A DNA stretch of 64,000 nucleotides from Legionella parisiensis (GTDB lineage Bacteria > Pseudomonadota > Gammaproteobacteria > Legionellales > Legionellaceae), in NCBI RefSeq assembly GCF_001467945.1, contig NZ_LNYQ01000013.1, positions 2,487,098 through 2,551,097 of the forward strand. The letters are read 5' to 3'. The notes beneath the pieces were generated by a model, which worked only from the letters and a program-made list of their open reading frames with translations, was not told where the DNA came from and ran no database searches. The position numbers and the translations under genes were made by a program. Positions 39,840 through 47,693 of the stretch are shown one piece after another; the first letter of the stretch is position 1, and every line of letters starts with the position of its first letter.

Positions 39840-41633
39840 TCAGCTTTCTTTGTCCGGGGGAGGAGCTACAATTGCAAAAGGTTCACTTGAACTACCATCA
39901 ATAATTTTATTCAACAGTTTCACCCTTATTAAAACCCTCATCGTTTTGCTCTCCTCGGAGCATTTTATTTCTTGCGGCTCACGCTTACAATTTGCAACTT
40001 GGTGCACAGTATCTATAGGGCTGGTATCGCTATCAATCACTTTTTGATGTTCCAAGTCGATAAGAGTTAACTCCAGATGACTGAGCGTCCATTCGTTACC
40101 ATCAGAAGTATACCCCACACGCCGCTCATGAACTAAGGTAACCTTTTCTCCTCTTTTAAGTATGGTTTGGTATTCCCATATTGGTTTTTCTGCGGTCAAC
40201 TCACTTTCAATAATATTGTGTCTTTGTTGATACGCTTTTTCCATGTTGATATAACCCCAGCCATAAGTTCTATTCCAGGTTGAACCCATAATTTTAGAAT
40301 GACCAGAATCTGCTGTACCTGCATCAGTCCAGGTATCTGCACTATTAATGAGTAATGCTTTGATGGCCATAGGATTCTGAATCCCTGCGTCTTGTAACAG
40401 TAAGGCAGAAGCACCTACATGTGGGGCAGCAGAACTGGTTCCTCCCATAAGGCGATAACCATCTTTGTAGTTCATTGCATTGGAATAGATAAAGCCATAC
40501 ACTTTGGGATCAGGTGCACAAGTCATAGTATCGTGGCCAGGTGCAGTTAAATCCGGTTTACGTCTACCAAAAGGTGTAGGGCCTCGGCTGCTGGTGTTCT
40601 TAATATGATGTTTACTTCTATCTGCAGTTTTTACAACTGTTTCATTTTCAGAAACAAGCGTATTCATGTTTGCAACAGTGATACCATTATAATTATCGCC
40701 AGGGACAGTTAGGGTGGAGGCAAAGGTAAATTGATGTGCGGGTTCTATATAACCTGCATTCCCAGCTGATTTTACCCAGAGAATTTTTTGAGTATTCACC
40801 ACATAGTCTATAACTTTTGCAAGCCCGCTCCATTCAGGACAAGCAGGACAATTTAAATCCAATCTACCATTTCCCATACTGTAATTAATAATCGTAGGTT
40901 TAAGTTCAGAACGGTGCAACATCCAATCCAAAGTTTCCATAGTTCGCATGATACTTGAAGGATCTGCTGTTTCCTCTCCTGCTAATCCAGAAATAATTGT
41001 AGAAGCACCATAAGCCATGCCTTTGTATTTTTCATGATTGCTGGCATAAATACAGGCTACACCGGTTGCATGGGGCTCTTTTACGCCGTTAATGAGATTA
41101 GAATAGCCAGACCCTGGCTCTTGATGAACTATTAATCGTTTATTGGATAAAGAGGGGTGCAAAGGATCTACACCGGTATCAATTATGCCGATAATTCCTT
41201 TTTGACCGGTATAGCCATGATTCCACCAATTATTTACATTAGGGTAAAAAGATGATGGTGCAAGTTTCAAAACCTGAGCGGTGACATCCAACTCTGATTG
41301 AGCAGCAAAATGCGAAGAAATTTGTGCAGCGGCATCAAAATCTGCAATTTGATAAAGCAAATTACGGCGTCTGGGAACTTGGATTGCTACTGCGGGCATG
41401 AAACCTAAATCTTGAACGGTCACATTCTGAATTTTTTTTATTTCTTCAATAAATGATTCTTTTTCTGAAATATTATGCAAAAAGACCAGAATCGATAAAG
41501 GGGTATTATCAGAGGCTCTAGAGTGCCTTAAAGTATGGAGAACATCAGCATCAATAATAGCTCTGGCCGAAAGAATAGGGCTTACCGTGAGTAAAATTAT
41601 CGCAAGATAAAATCTTTTGAGTTTACGCCACAT
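39840..41633 (-). CDS. Secreted subtilisin-like serine protease (S8 family)
   Basis: About 597 residues with an N-terminal signal peptide (cleavage likely after LSA). An inhibitor_I9-like propeptide region runs to about residue 115. The S8 domain has its catalytic triad in order: Asp152 (GIIGIIDTGVD), His188 (PHATGVA) and Ser400 (GGTSSAAPHVGAS). The oxyanion-hole Asn292 is in KSAGNAG. A beta-rich C-terminal extension (about 465-597) ends in a Pro-rich tail. I place the start at the ATG at 41633, which has GAGG 6-7 bases upstream; a GTG start lies four codons earlier. In Legionella such proteases are usually exported by Sec and the type II system. A role in extracellular proteolysis is inferred. 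Confidence 0.93.
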   Translation of the reverse strand: MWRKLKRFYLAIILLTVSPILSARAIIDADVLHTLRHSRASDNTPLSILVFLHNISEKESFIEEIKKIQNVTVQDLGFMPAVAIQVPRRRNLLYQIADFDAAAQISSHFAAQSELDVTAQVLKLAPSSFYPNVNNWWNHGYTGQKGIIGIIDTGVDPLHPSLSNKRLIVHQEPGSGYSNLINGVKEPHATGVACIYASNHEKYKGMAYGASTIISGLAGEETADPSSIMRTMETLDWMLHRSELKPTIINYSMGNGRLDLNCPACPEWSGLAKVIDYVVNTQKILWVKSAGNAGYIEPAHQFTFASTLTVPGDNYNGITVANMNTLVSENETVVKTADRSKHHIKNTSSRGPTPFGRRKPDLTAPGHDTMTCAPDPKVYGFIYSNAMNYKDGYRLMGGTSSAAPHVGASALLLQDAGIQNPMAIKALLINSADTWTDAGTADSGHSKIMGSTWNRTYGWGYINMEKAYQQRHNIIESELTAEKPIWEYQTILKRGEKVTLVHERRVGYTSDGNEWTLSHLELTLIDLEHQKVIDSDTSPIDTVHQVANCKREPQEIKCSEESKTMRVLIRVKLLNKIIDGSSSEPFAIVAPPPDKES

Positions 41634-41869
41634 AGAGTGCCTCACTTATGGAGTCAATTATAATGAACAATATTCATCTGCATAATGGTAAAATATTGTT
41701 TGTCAGGATAATTTTAAAGCAAGGAATCAAAAGAAGAAAGCTGTTCGTGTAAAAAAATTGCTGTTAATACAATAATGTAGACATCTTTGCGAGCGGAATC
41801 TTTGAAGAACACTCCAAATGAGACTTCAGTTTCTTAAAAAAGATTCATGATCTATACTCCCCTATTTGT

Positions 41870-42310
41870 CTAGCCGTTTTTCGAACAAGAAGTTTGCTTT
41901 AAAATTAAAAGACGAGTGAGTAAGAAGCCAATAATAATTCCTGCAAAATTTATCCAATAAAGCGGCCAGGAAAAAATTCCAAGGCCCACTACGTTCGGTC
42001 CTGGACAAATTCCGGTAATTCCCCAGCCCACACCAAAGGCTGTCGCACCAAGAATGAGCTGCCAATCAGTTTTATCTTTTGTGGGTAACTCATAACAAGG
42101 GTTTAGTAAGGGCTTAGTCAACCACTTACGCAATTGGAACAAAAGAAAGGTAACCAATAAGGCCATAAAAAAAGTAATATACAAATTAATTTTAAATGTA
42201 TCAGCCCCAATTTTTAGACCCGCAATAATAATATCTGGACTATACATGCCTGTTAAAATTAAACCTAAACCAAATATTAACCCAGCAATTAATGAGATCA
42301 GAGATTTCAT
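41870..42310 (-). CDS. YeeE/YedE-family membrane protein, C-terminal half (DUF6691-type)
   Basis: This 146-residue protein has four hydrophobic segments. GLIFGLGLILTGMYSPDII (about 10-28) and GATAFGVGWGITGICPGPNVVGLG (about 88-111, with the conserved G-x-C-P-G-P Cys) are typical of the YeeE/YedE family, associated with uptake of thiosulfate or other small sulfur compounds. It lies 11 bases after the partner half-protein, so the two form one operon and probably one transporter. AAGGAT precedes the ATG. Substrate is inferred from the family only. Confidence 0.88.
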   Translation of the reverse strand: MKSLISLIAGLIFGLGLILTGMYSPDIIIAGLKIGADTFKINLYITFFMALLVTFLLFQLRKWLTKPLLNPCYELPTKDKTDWQLILGATAFGVGWGITGICPGPNVVGLGIFSWPLYWINFAGIIIGFLLTRLLILKQTSCSKNG

Positions 42311-42321
42311 ATTTTATATCC

Positions 42322-42732
42322 TTAGTGTGTTAGCCAAGAAGTAATTATTGCCACAGGGAAAAAGATACTCACGGCAATTATTGAACGTTTACGTAAGAGT
42401 GATATTCCGCATAAGCCATGTCCACTGGTACACCCATTACCAAGATAGGTGCCTCCGCCAGTCAATATTCCGCCAAAAATCAATAGTCCATAATTCGTTT
42501 TAAAAACAGCAGCAGGATTGGGGACTGTCTGAAAAAAATTAAAAAGAACTCCACTTAAAAATAATCCCACAATAAATAAAATATTGTCGATATTTGGACG
42601 ATAAGTTGTAAAATCCCATGACCGGAAAAGGATACCACTACAACCAAGAATTTTACCTCGAATCAACAGCATTATTCCGGCAGCACTTCCAAGAAGAATT
42701 CCTCCCAGAACAACGTGTATTTCAATTATCAT
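42322..42732 (-). CDS. YeeE/YedE-family membrane protein, N-terminal half
   Basis: This 136-residue protein has four hydrophobic segments and the signature GGILTGGGTYLGNGCTSGHG (about 93-112), the conserved Cys motif of sulfur-transport YeeE proteins. GGILLGSAAGIMLLIRGKILG occurs near the N-terminus. AGGAG lies 9 bases before the ATG. The pair of half-size genes is a common arrangement, often beside persulfide-handling genes, but no rhodanese or persulfide dioxygenase is adjacent here. Confidence 0.88.
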   Translation of the reverse strand: MIIEIHVVLGGILLGSAAGIMLLIRGKILGCSGILFRSWDFTTYRPNIDNILFIVGLFLSGVLFNFFQTVPNPAAVFKTNYGLLIFGGILTGGGTYLGNGCTSGHGLCGISLLRKRSIIAVSIFFPVAIITSWLTH

Positions 42733-42896
42733 TATGACGGTCTCCTATATAAGATAATTTTCTGATAACACACATAAAATATTTTATCGACTTTAGTATA
42801 ACTATTATTGTGGCTGGAAATAAATGCAATACAATAAAGTATGTGCAGCACAAGCATCGTATTCAAAAACGTTATGATTTCTGCTGTCCTGCAAAA

Positions 42897-43421
42897 TTAG
42901 AGGCAATCCTCAACATATTGAACTTCGTCGTGATTGCCACTATAGATTAAGGTAATTACTTCACCATTCGATTCAAATCGAATGCCGCGATTATTGTGCT
43001 TTTCAAAAAGGGTTAGATAATGACCCTTTGGATCATAATGATGCGCTTCTATCGTTAATTTACCTTTATATAGTGCTTGAACCCGAGATTCAGTATCACC
43101 GATTTTCGCTCCCATCGATGTTTGATAATTAGGGGAGTTAATATTGATACGCACAATTTTATTACCTGAAACCATAAAAGATACATTATCAATACCCTTT
43201 AATGTCACAAGAAAGCAACTTTCATTTTCAGCTTGATGGGGATCAGGTGTCGCAGAATTAAATTTTTTCCCAGTGACATGTTCAACCTGCTTTAAGGTCA
43301 TATCCATTTTAATAGGACCAAAACCATTGGGCGAGAGGCTCCATTTTGTATGGTCTAGTGCAACCGCATTATTCAATGAAGTCATCAGAATGAAGAATAA
43401 AAACAGTATGATTCGTTTCAT
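42897..43421 (-). CDS. Secreted hypothetical protein
   Basis: The 174-residue protein has a signal peptide (hydrophobic residues 4-18, cleavage likely after AVA at about 21). The mature part is beta-rich, with two Cys (about 69 and 173) that could form a disulphide. The pattern WSLSPNGFGPIKMDMTLKQV, ...CF.VTLKG..NVSFMV..NKIVRI, and MGAKIGDTESRVQALY resembles small periplasmic proteins with a duplicated SmpA/BamE-like turn (the GD.E..V..LY phrase). I cannot assign a function. It is a single gene with its promoter in the divergent region shared with the MFS leader. Confidence 0.75.
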   Translation of the reverse strand: MKRIILFLFFILMTSLNNAVALDHTKWSLSPNGFGPIKMDMTLKQVEHVTGKKFNSATPDPHQAENESCFLVTLKGIDNVSFMVSGNKIVRININSPNYQTSMGAKIGDTESRVQALYKGKLTIEAHHYDPKGHYLTLFEKHNNRGIRFESNGEVITLIYSGNHDEVQYVEDCL

Positions 43422-43532
43422 AAGTGTTTTGTCCTACAATGATTCATCCATATTATAGGCTAATTTTCAACTTCCCCTTGACCGAAAACTCTAAAACAAT
43501 CAAGCGATAATTTACACATTAAAAGAATTAAA

Positions 43533-43562
43533 TTGACACAATGGAGTTTCATTTGATATGTT
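43533..43562 (+). promoter_or_regulatory. Candidate promoter of the MFS leader transcript
   Basis: A perfect -35 TTGACA (43533-43538) is followed after 18 bases by TATGTT (43557-43562). Transcription would begin near 43569, upstream of the 44-codon leader frame at 43600. Confidence 0.55.
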
Positions 43563-43599
43563 ATCGTCAGTAGAAAATTTTAATCAAAAAAATATCACT

Positions 43600-43734
43600 A
43601 TGAATCATCGCAATACGGACAAAAGCCCTAACTTTTCTGCAGAGTTCACTGCAAAGTTATCGCTATGCTATGATTTTATACCTACAGCAATCGCTTCAGC
43701 AGACATTATTATTATTTTGCCCTCTTTACCCTAG
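43600..43734 (+). CDS. Putative Ile-rich leader peptide (44 aa) of the MFS gene
   Basis: A short reading frame starts with ATG at 43600 and ends with TAG at 43732-43734. Its end reads ASADIIIILPSLP: four consecutive ATT Ile codons (43705-43716) followed by Leu-Pro-Ser-Leu-Pro. The stop codon lies inside the segment CCCTAGAG (43729-43736), which can pair with CTCTAGGG (43765-43772). This resembles ilv-type leader peptides in which ribosome stalling at scarce charged tRNA decides between two RNA folds. An in-frame ATG 14 codons upstream (43558) falls on the promoter and is unlikely to be transcribed. The ribosome-binding site of the 43600 start is weak, the main doubt. Confidence 0.5.
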   Translation: MNHRNTDKSPNFSAEFTAKLSLCYDFIPTAIASADIIIILPSLP

Positions 43735-43798
43735 AGCGGTCAGTTATTTTTTATTCCCGAACCTCTCTAGGGGGAACATCGGGTGTTTGGAATAACTG
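43729..43798 (+). promoter_or_regulatory. Putative transcription attenuator upstream of the MFS gene
   Basis: Alternative pairings overlap. (1) CCCTAGAG (43729-43736) with CTCTAGGG (43765-43772). (2) A terminator-like hairpin CCCGA (43756-43760)/TCGGG (43779-43783) with inner CCTC/GGGG, ending in TGTTT. (3) CAGTTATT (43741-43748) with AATAACTG (43791-43798). Pairings 1 and 2 exclude each other because CTCTAGGG forms the apical part of hairpin 2. A ribosome at the leader stop codon would cover CCCTAGAG and favour the hairpin; one stalled at the Ile codons would leave it free to pair. The U-tract is short, which weakens the terminator call. Confidence 0.5.
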
Positions 43799-43820
43799 AA
43801 TATTAAAGCTGGAGGGTATC

Positions 43821-45122
43821 GTGACTCAAACTAATTCTTTTAACCTAAAAAACAATTGCTTGCCCTTTGTTATGTGGTTTTTTCCACTATCGTTTTTTGC
43901 ACTTCAATTTATATTACGTTTATGGCCAGGATTGATGATGCAAGAAATAATGACTCGGTTTTCAATCGATGCAGCCAGTTTTGGCCTCTTAGCTGCATTT
44001 TATTATTATGGATATGCTGGAATGCAAATTCCTATGGCATTATTGCTCGAAAAATTTGGCGCCAAAAAAGTAGTTTTTATCTTTGCTCTGCTCTGTGGTT
44101 TAAGCGCCCTGCTCTTTACCTCGACTCATAACTTTTACTTGGCCTTATTAAGCAGATTTTTAATCGGTGCCAGTTCAGCTGTCGGTTTTTTAGGGGTATC
44201 CAAAGTGATTTCTGAATGGTTTAGTAGTACACGATATTCTCAAATGGTTGGATTTTCTTTTAGTGTTGGGCTTTTAGGGGCAGTCTATGGCGGCAAACCA
44301 TTGACTCAATTGCTGTCAACCTACGGCAGTCAACGGATAGGATTAGTACTGGCGTTGTGCTCCATAAGTGTAGGTATATTCGCTTACTTGGTATTGCATA
44401 CTCCCATGAGTTTTAAAGCAAAAGCTAATGAGTTTAAACTATCTCATTTATCTGTTTTGTTCACTTCAAGAGTATTATGGATTCTTGCCCTGGCTAATTT
44501 GTTAATGGTCGGCGCACTTGAAGGGTTTGCCGATGTTTGGGGCGTATCTTTTTTAACTACTGCCTATGGTTTTGCTAAATCTGATGCAGCTCTACTCGCC
44601 TCATTGATTTTTGTAGGGATGCTGTTTGGAGGACCATTACTTGCGCTTCTTACTAAAAAAATAGGAAATTATACAGCTATAGGCGTTTGTGGAATTGGAT
44701 TAACCTTAGCTTTTCTAGTCATTCTCTCAGGAAATGTAAGTAATTGGTGGCTGCTTAGCACCCTATTCTTCACTATTGGGCTTATGTGTTGCTATCAGGT
44801 AATTGTATTTGCAGCAGGCTCCACTCTTGTTTCCAACGAGCATTTAGGAATAACCATAGCCTTTTTAAATTGTATCAATATGCTTGGCGGATCATTTTTT
44901 CATACTGTAATAGGTAAAATCATGGATTATTACTGGGAAGGAAGTCTCACTGCAAATGGGCTAAAACAGTACAGCCTTTCCTCCTACCACCACGCGTTGA
45001 TGGTGATACCGGCCTGTGCCCTTTTAGGAACGATACTCATTTATTTGCTTCACAAACATATTAAGAGTCAGGTAAATCTAAAGTCGTCTAAACCTACTGT
45101 GGTTTCTGCATCTTCTTTTTGA
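43821..45122 (+). CDS. MFS transporter, Pht-like (probable amino acid importer)
   Basis: This is a 433-residue major facilitator with about 12 hydrophobic segments. N-terminal wording FILRLWPGLM, SFGLLAAFYYYGYAGMQIPM, LLEKFGAKKV and LSRFLIGASSAVGFLGVSKV resembles the Legionella phagosomal transporter (Pht) family, whose members import threonine, valine or nucleosides. The GTG start has GGAGG 6 bases upstream. A long leader with a putative Ile-rich peptide and attenuator precedes it, which points to isoleucine or another branched-chain amino acid as substrate or signal; this is inference. It appears to be a single gene, followed by a TTTCATTTC/GAAATGAAA hairpin. Confidence 0.88.
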   Translation: MTQTNSFNLKNNCLPFVMWFFPLSFFALQFILRLWPGLMMQEIMTRFSIDAASFGLLAAFYYYGYAGMQIPMALLLEKFGAKKVVFIFALLCGLSALLFTSTHNFYLALLSRFLIGASSAVGFLGVSKVISEWFSSTRYSQMVGFSFSVGLLGAVYGGKPLTQLLSTYGSQRIGLVLALCSISVGIFAYLVLHTPMSFKAKANEFKLSHLSVLFTSRVLWILALANLLMVGALEGFADVWGVSFLTTAYGFAKSDAALLASLIFVGMLFGGPLLALLTKKIGNYTAIGVCGIGLTLAFLVILSGNVSNWWLLSTLFFTIGLMCCYQVIVFAAGSTLVSNEHLGITIAFLNCINMLGGSFFHTVIGKIMDYYWEGSLTANGLKQYSLSSYHHALMVIPACALLGTILIYLLHKHIKSQVNLKSSKPTVVSASSF

Positions 45123-45152
45123 AAATATTTTGGCCGGCTAAATGGGGCTTGT

Positions 45153-45204
45153 TTTCATTTCGCTAGTTTGAGCCGAAGCTTTGGCCAATATTGTAGAAAT
45201 GAAA
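45153..45204 (+). terminator. Hairpin after the MFS gene
   Basis: TTTCATTTC (45153-45161) pairs perfectly with GAAATGAAA (45196-45204) across a 34-base loop that itself contains AGCTT/TTGGCC pairings. It lies 30 bases after the stop, between convergent genes. There is no T-run. Confidence 0.4.
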
Positions 45205-45244
45205 CACGTCCTGAAGAGCGAGAATAAATGGGTGTTAATTAGGT

Positions 45245-45661
45245 CTATTGTAATGAGACCCTAATTGATTTGAGTTGCATAATAAAATCTTCTTCGATTT
45301 TATAATGAAGGCAATTGTTTTTTATTTTTTCAATATAACCCAATTCTTCCAATCTATTTAGAGCAGGGAGAATATCAGTAGACAATTCATAGCGAAACCG
45401 AGGCACAAATGAATTCAATATTGCCTCTTTTTCAACCACAAGAAACTCTCTTATGTTCTTATTATTAGGGTGAGTTACATCATTTTTAATGAGATTCATA
45501 AAATGAGAATAATCATTAAAAAGTTTATCCAAATCCAATATTTTTTTATTCTTTATATTTTTAGTATTTTTTCTATCATTCATGAATTTTTGTACGTACC
45601 ATCCACCTAGAGCGGTAGTAAGACAACCCGTTAAAAAGCCAAATAAAAATGAGGTATCCAT
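45245..45661 (-). CDS. Small membrane-anchored hypothetical protein
   Basis: The 138-residue protein begins with a Gly-containing hydrophobic segment, SFLFGFLTGCLTTALGGWYVQ (split here at residues 3-23), likely an uncleaved anchor. A Lys/Asn-rich linker and a soluble helical domain follow. The C-terminal half (about 85-138) includes ILPALNRLEELGYIEKI, which resembles the recognition wing of a small winged-helix domain, but I cannot assign a family. The ATG at 45661 is preferred over an upstream TTG. No clear ribosome-binding site is visible. It is a single gene. Confidence 0.6.
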   Translation of the reverse strand: MDTSFLFGFLTGCLTTALGGWYVQKFMNDRKNTKNIKNKKILDLDKLFNDYSHFMNLIKNDVTHPNNKNIREFLVVEKEAILNSFVPRFRYELSTDILPALNRLEELGYIEKIKNNCLHYKIEEDFIMQLKSIRVSLQ

Positions 45662-45931
45662 AGACAATTTAATTAAAATTTTGATGGTGCAAAAGCATAA
45701 TCATCGATGTGAGCATAATTTGGCTAATTATATACCAAAAAATTATTAAAAGTAACAACGCTTTTTTTTTAAGATCTCAAATATCTAAAGCTTTGCACAA
45801 ACACTCAACTTGATTTTTCAAATGGGCATGAATAAAATAAACCTAACTTGTTCCATTTGACACTCGTCTGCATGCATCATGACCACCATGCTAGAACTAT
45901 TGCTTCACATAATTCATCAAAAGAGGATAAT

Positions 45932-46345
45932 ATGCTAAAAAAGCTCTTCATTTTTTCCATTATGGTACTAGTTGGCATGTTGACTGCCTGTGGTCCTATT
46001 TATAATACCGAATACAGTTTTATTCCGCCAAAATCAGATATCGCAAAAATGTGCACAGCTCAATGTATTCAAGGTAAAAATGATTGCGAACAAAGTTGTC
46101 GCGTGGACAATGATAATTGCCGTATGAGGGCACAACAAAATGCAATGTTTGAATACAAGCAATATAAAGAAGACCGAAAAAAAATGGGGTTACCCATTAA
46201 TAAATCAGTGAATGATTTTGATCGAAGCAGCAGCTGTAGTAACTCATGTCGATGTGAATCCACCTATAGAGCATGTTATTCTGCTTGTGGCGGTGAAGTC
46301 CAAGAACATAAAGTATGCGTCGCTTTCTGTGATAAGCAGCAATAA
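45932..46345 (+). CDS. Cysteine-rich lipoprotein
   Basis: The 137-residue protein has a type II signal peptide with lipobox LTAC (Cys20). The mature part holds 13-14 further Cys in regular spacings: C-x3-C, C-x3-C-x6-C, then C-x3-C-x-C-x6-C-x3-C and a final C-x3-C. This suggests a compact disulphide-bonded or metal-binding fold of two similar halves. The sequence is otherwise charged and low in hydrophobics. AGAGGA precedes the ATG, and the signal peptide begins there, so I reject the longer frame starting at 45848. No family is recognised. It stands alone. Confidence 0.75.
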   Translation: MLKKLFIFSIMVLVGMLTACGPIYNTEYSFIPPKSDIAKMCTAQCIQGKNDCEQSCRVDNDNCRMRAQQNAMFEYKQYKEDRKKMGLPINKSVNDFDRSSSCSNSCRCESTYRACYSACGGEVQEHKVCVAFCDKQQ

Positions 46346-46375
46346 AAAATAAGAAACTCCCAGGCTTTAGGATAT

Positions 46376-46427
46376 CAGAAAGCAACCAGTAATTTTAAAT
46401 TCGACAAAATTGCTGGTTTGCTTTCTG
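46376..46427 (+). terminator. Long hairpin after the Cys-rich lipoprotein gene
   Basis: CAGAAAGCA (46376-46384) pairs with TGCTTTCTG (46419-46427), extended inward by CCAG/CTGG and AATTTT/AAAATT. The stem is long and lies 30 bases after the stop. It is probably a terminator or 3'-end stabiliser, though the U-tract is poor. Confidence 0.55.
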
Positions 46428-46505
46428 CTTAAACACGCTATAAATAGCTGGATATTCGAGATTAATACGAATAGCATTAAATGAATCATTGCTTGGTAGT
46501 CAAAA

Positions 46506-47507
46506 ATGTTTGAAAAGCTACACCTACCGCACCAAATAATTATTGAACACCTAAAAACTGATTATCACATTGATACGCTTACCCTCACCTATCTCCCAGT
46601 CGGTGCGGATATAAATGCTTCAGTATACAAAGCAGACACCAAAAATCAGTCTTATTTTGTCAAGCTTAAAAAAGGTTTCCATCATGAGGTAGCGATTGAT
46701 ATTTTGGAGCTTTTACACGAGAACGGAATTCAGCCAATTATTAAACCCATCAACACAGCTGCAAATCAACCTATTTTGTATACCGATGGATTCAGCCTCA
46801 TTGTTTATCCCTTTATTCACGGACAAAACGGTTTTAATCAGGCATTAACCAAAGAGCAATGGATCACACTTGGGAAAACTTTAAAGCAAATTCATGAAAT
46901 CGAGGTACCGTCAGCCATTCAAGACCAACTTCGTCACGAGTTATATGAATTGAAATGGAGAGACTGTGTGCGAGCACTTTGGGATCATATTGATAAATCA
47001 TCTGCTTTAGATGAATACGCGCTCAAACTAATCACCTTCATGAAAAAGAACCGTGAGGTGATTGTTAACTTAGTAGAGCGCGCAGAATGCCTCGCCCAAA
47101 AGATGCAAAACAATTCGCCTCAATTGGTATTATGTCATTCTGATATCCACGCAGGCAATCTATTAATAAGTCCTCACCACTCTATCTACATTGTAGATTG
47201 GGATGAGCCGATAATGGCGCCAAAAGAACGCGATTTGATGTTTATAGGCGGCGGGATTGCCAATGTTTGGAATGAACCTTATCAAGAAACTCTTTTCTAC
47301 AAAGGCTATGGCAAAACTGAGATTGATAAGGCACTTTTAGCCTATTATCGATGTGAGCGAATTGTACAGGATATTGCTATTTATGCTGAAGAGATTCTAT
47401 CTGTCTCTCCGGAGCGTGGAAATAAAGCTCAAGCTTATGAACTCTTCATCAGTATGTTTGTAATAAATGGAGTAGTAGATATTGCCTTAAACACCGCAGA
47501 AATATGA
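46506..47507 (+). CDS. aph(9): APH(9)-Ia-like spectinomycin phosphotransferase
   Basis: This 333-residue kinase-like enzyme of the aminoglycoside phosphotransferase fold would transfer phosphate from ATP to spectinomycin in the cytoplasm. The catalytic loop is HSDIHAGN (residues 211-218, Asp213). The magnesium-binding DWDEP is at 231-235. PKERDLMFIGGG and a conserved N-terminus with FVKLKKGFH (Lys53 as candidate ATP lysine) complete the core. These stretches agree closely with my memory of APH(9)-Ia from L. pneumophila (331 residues), including the overall length. Whether it gives resistance or has a housekeeping substrate is unknown. It is chromosomal and not linked to mobile genes here. Confidence 0.82.
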   Translation: MFEKLHLPHQIIIEHLKTDYHIDTLTLTYLPVGADINASVYKADTKNQSYFVKLKKGFHHEVAIDILELLHENGIQPIIKPINTAANQPILYTDGFSLIVYPFIHGQNGFNQALTKEQWITLGKTLKQIHEIEVPSAIQDQLRHELYELKWRDCVRALWDHIDKSSALDEYALKLITFMKKNREVIVNLVERAECLAQKMQNNSPQLVLCHSDIHAGNLLISPHHSIYIVDWDEPIMAPKERDLMFIGGGIANVWNEPYQETLFYKGYGKTEIDKALLAYYRCERIVQDIAIYAEEILSVSPERGNKAQAYELFISMFVINGVVDIALNTAEI

Positions 47508-47558
47508 CCTCAACAGTGAGCATATTTATTTTACAATTTAAAAAACCTTTGCCACACT

Positions 47559-47660
47559 TTATATAGCGTCATCCCCTAAGTTCCAGACAAGACGCAGGTA
47601 ATAAGAGTACCTCAAATACATGAACGAGCTTGCAACGATATATAGAGCTTAGGGTGGCGC
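47559..47660. repeat. Imperfect inverted repeat upstream of the DUF4349 gene
   Basis: GCGTCATCCCCTAAG (47566-47580) is complementary at 13 positions to CTTAGGGTGGCGC (47648-47660), with TATATA next to each arm. About 100 bases in total. It may be a dispersed palindromic element. The purine-rich part of its right arm mimics a ribosome-binding site for the ATG at 47664. Confidence 0.5.
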
Positions 47661-47693
47661 TACATGACCTATTCTTGTGAGAGCAAAATAATA

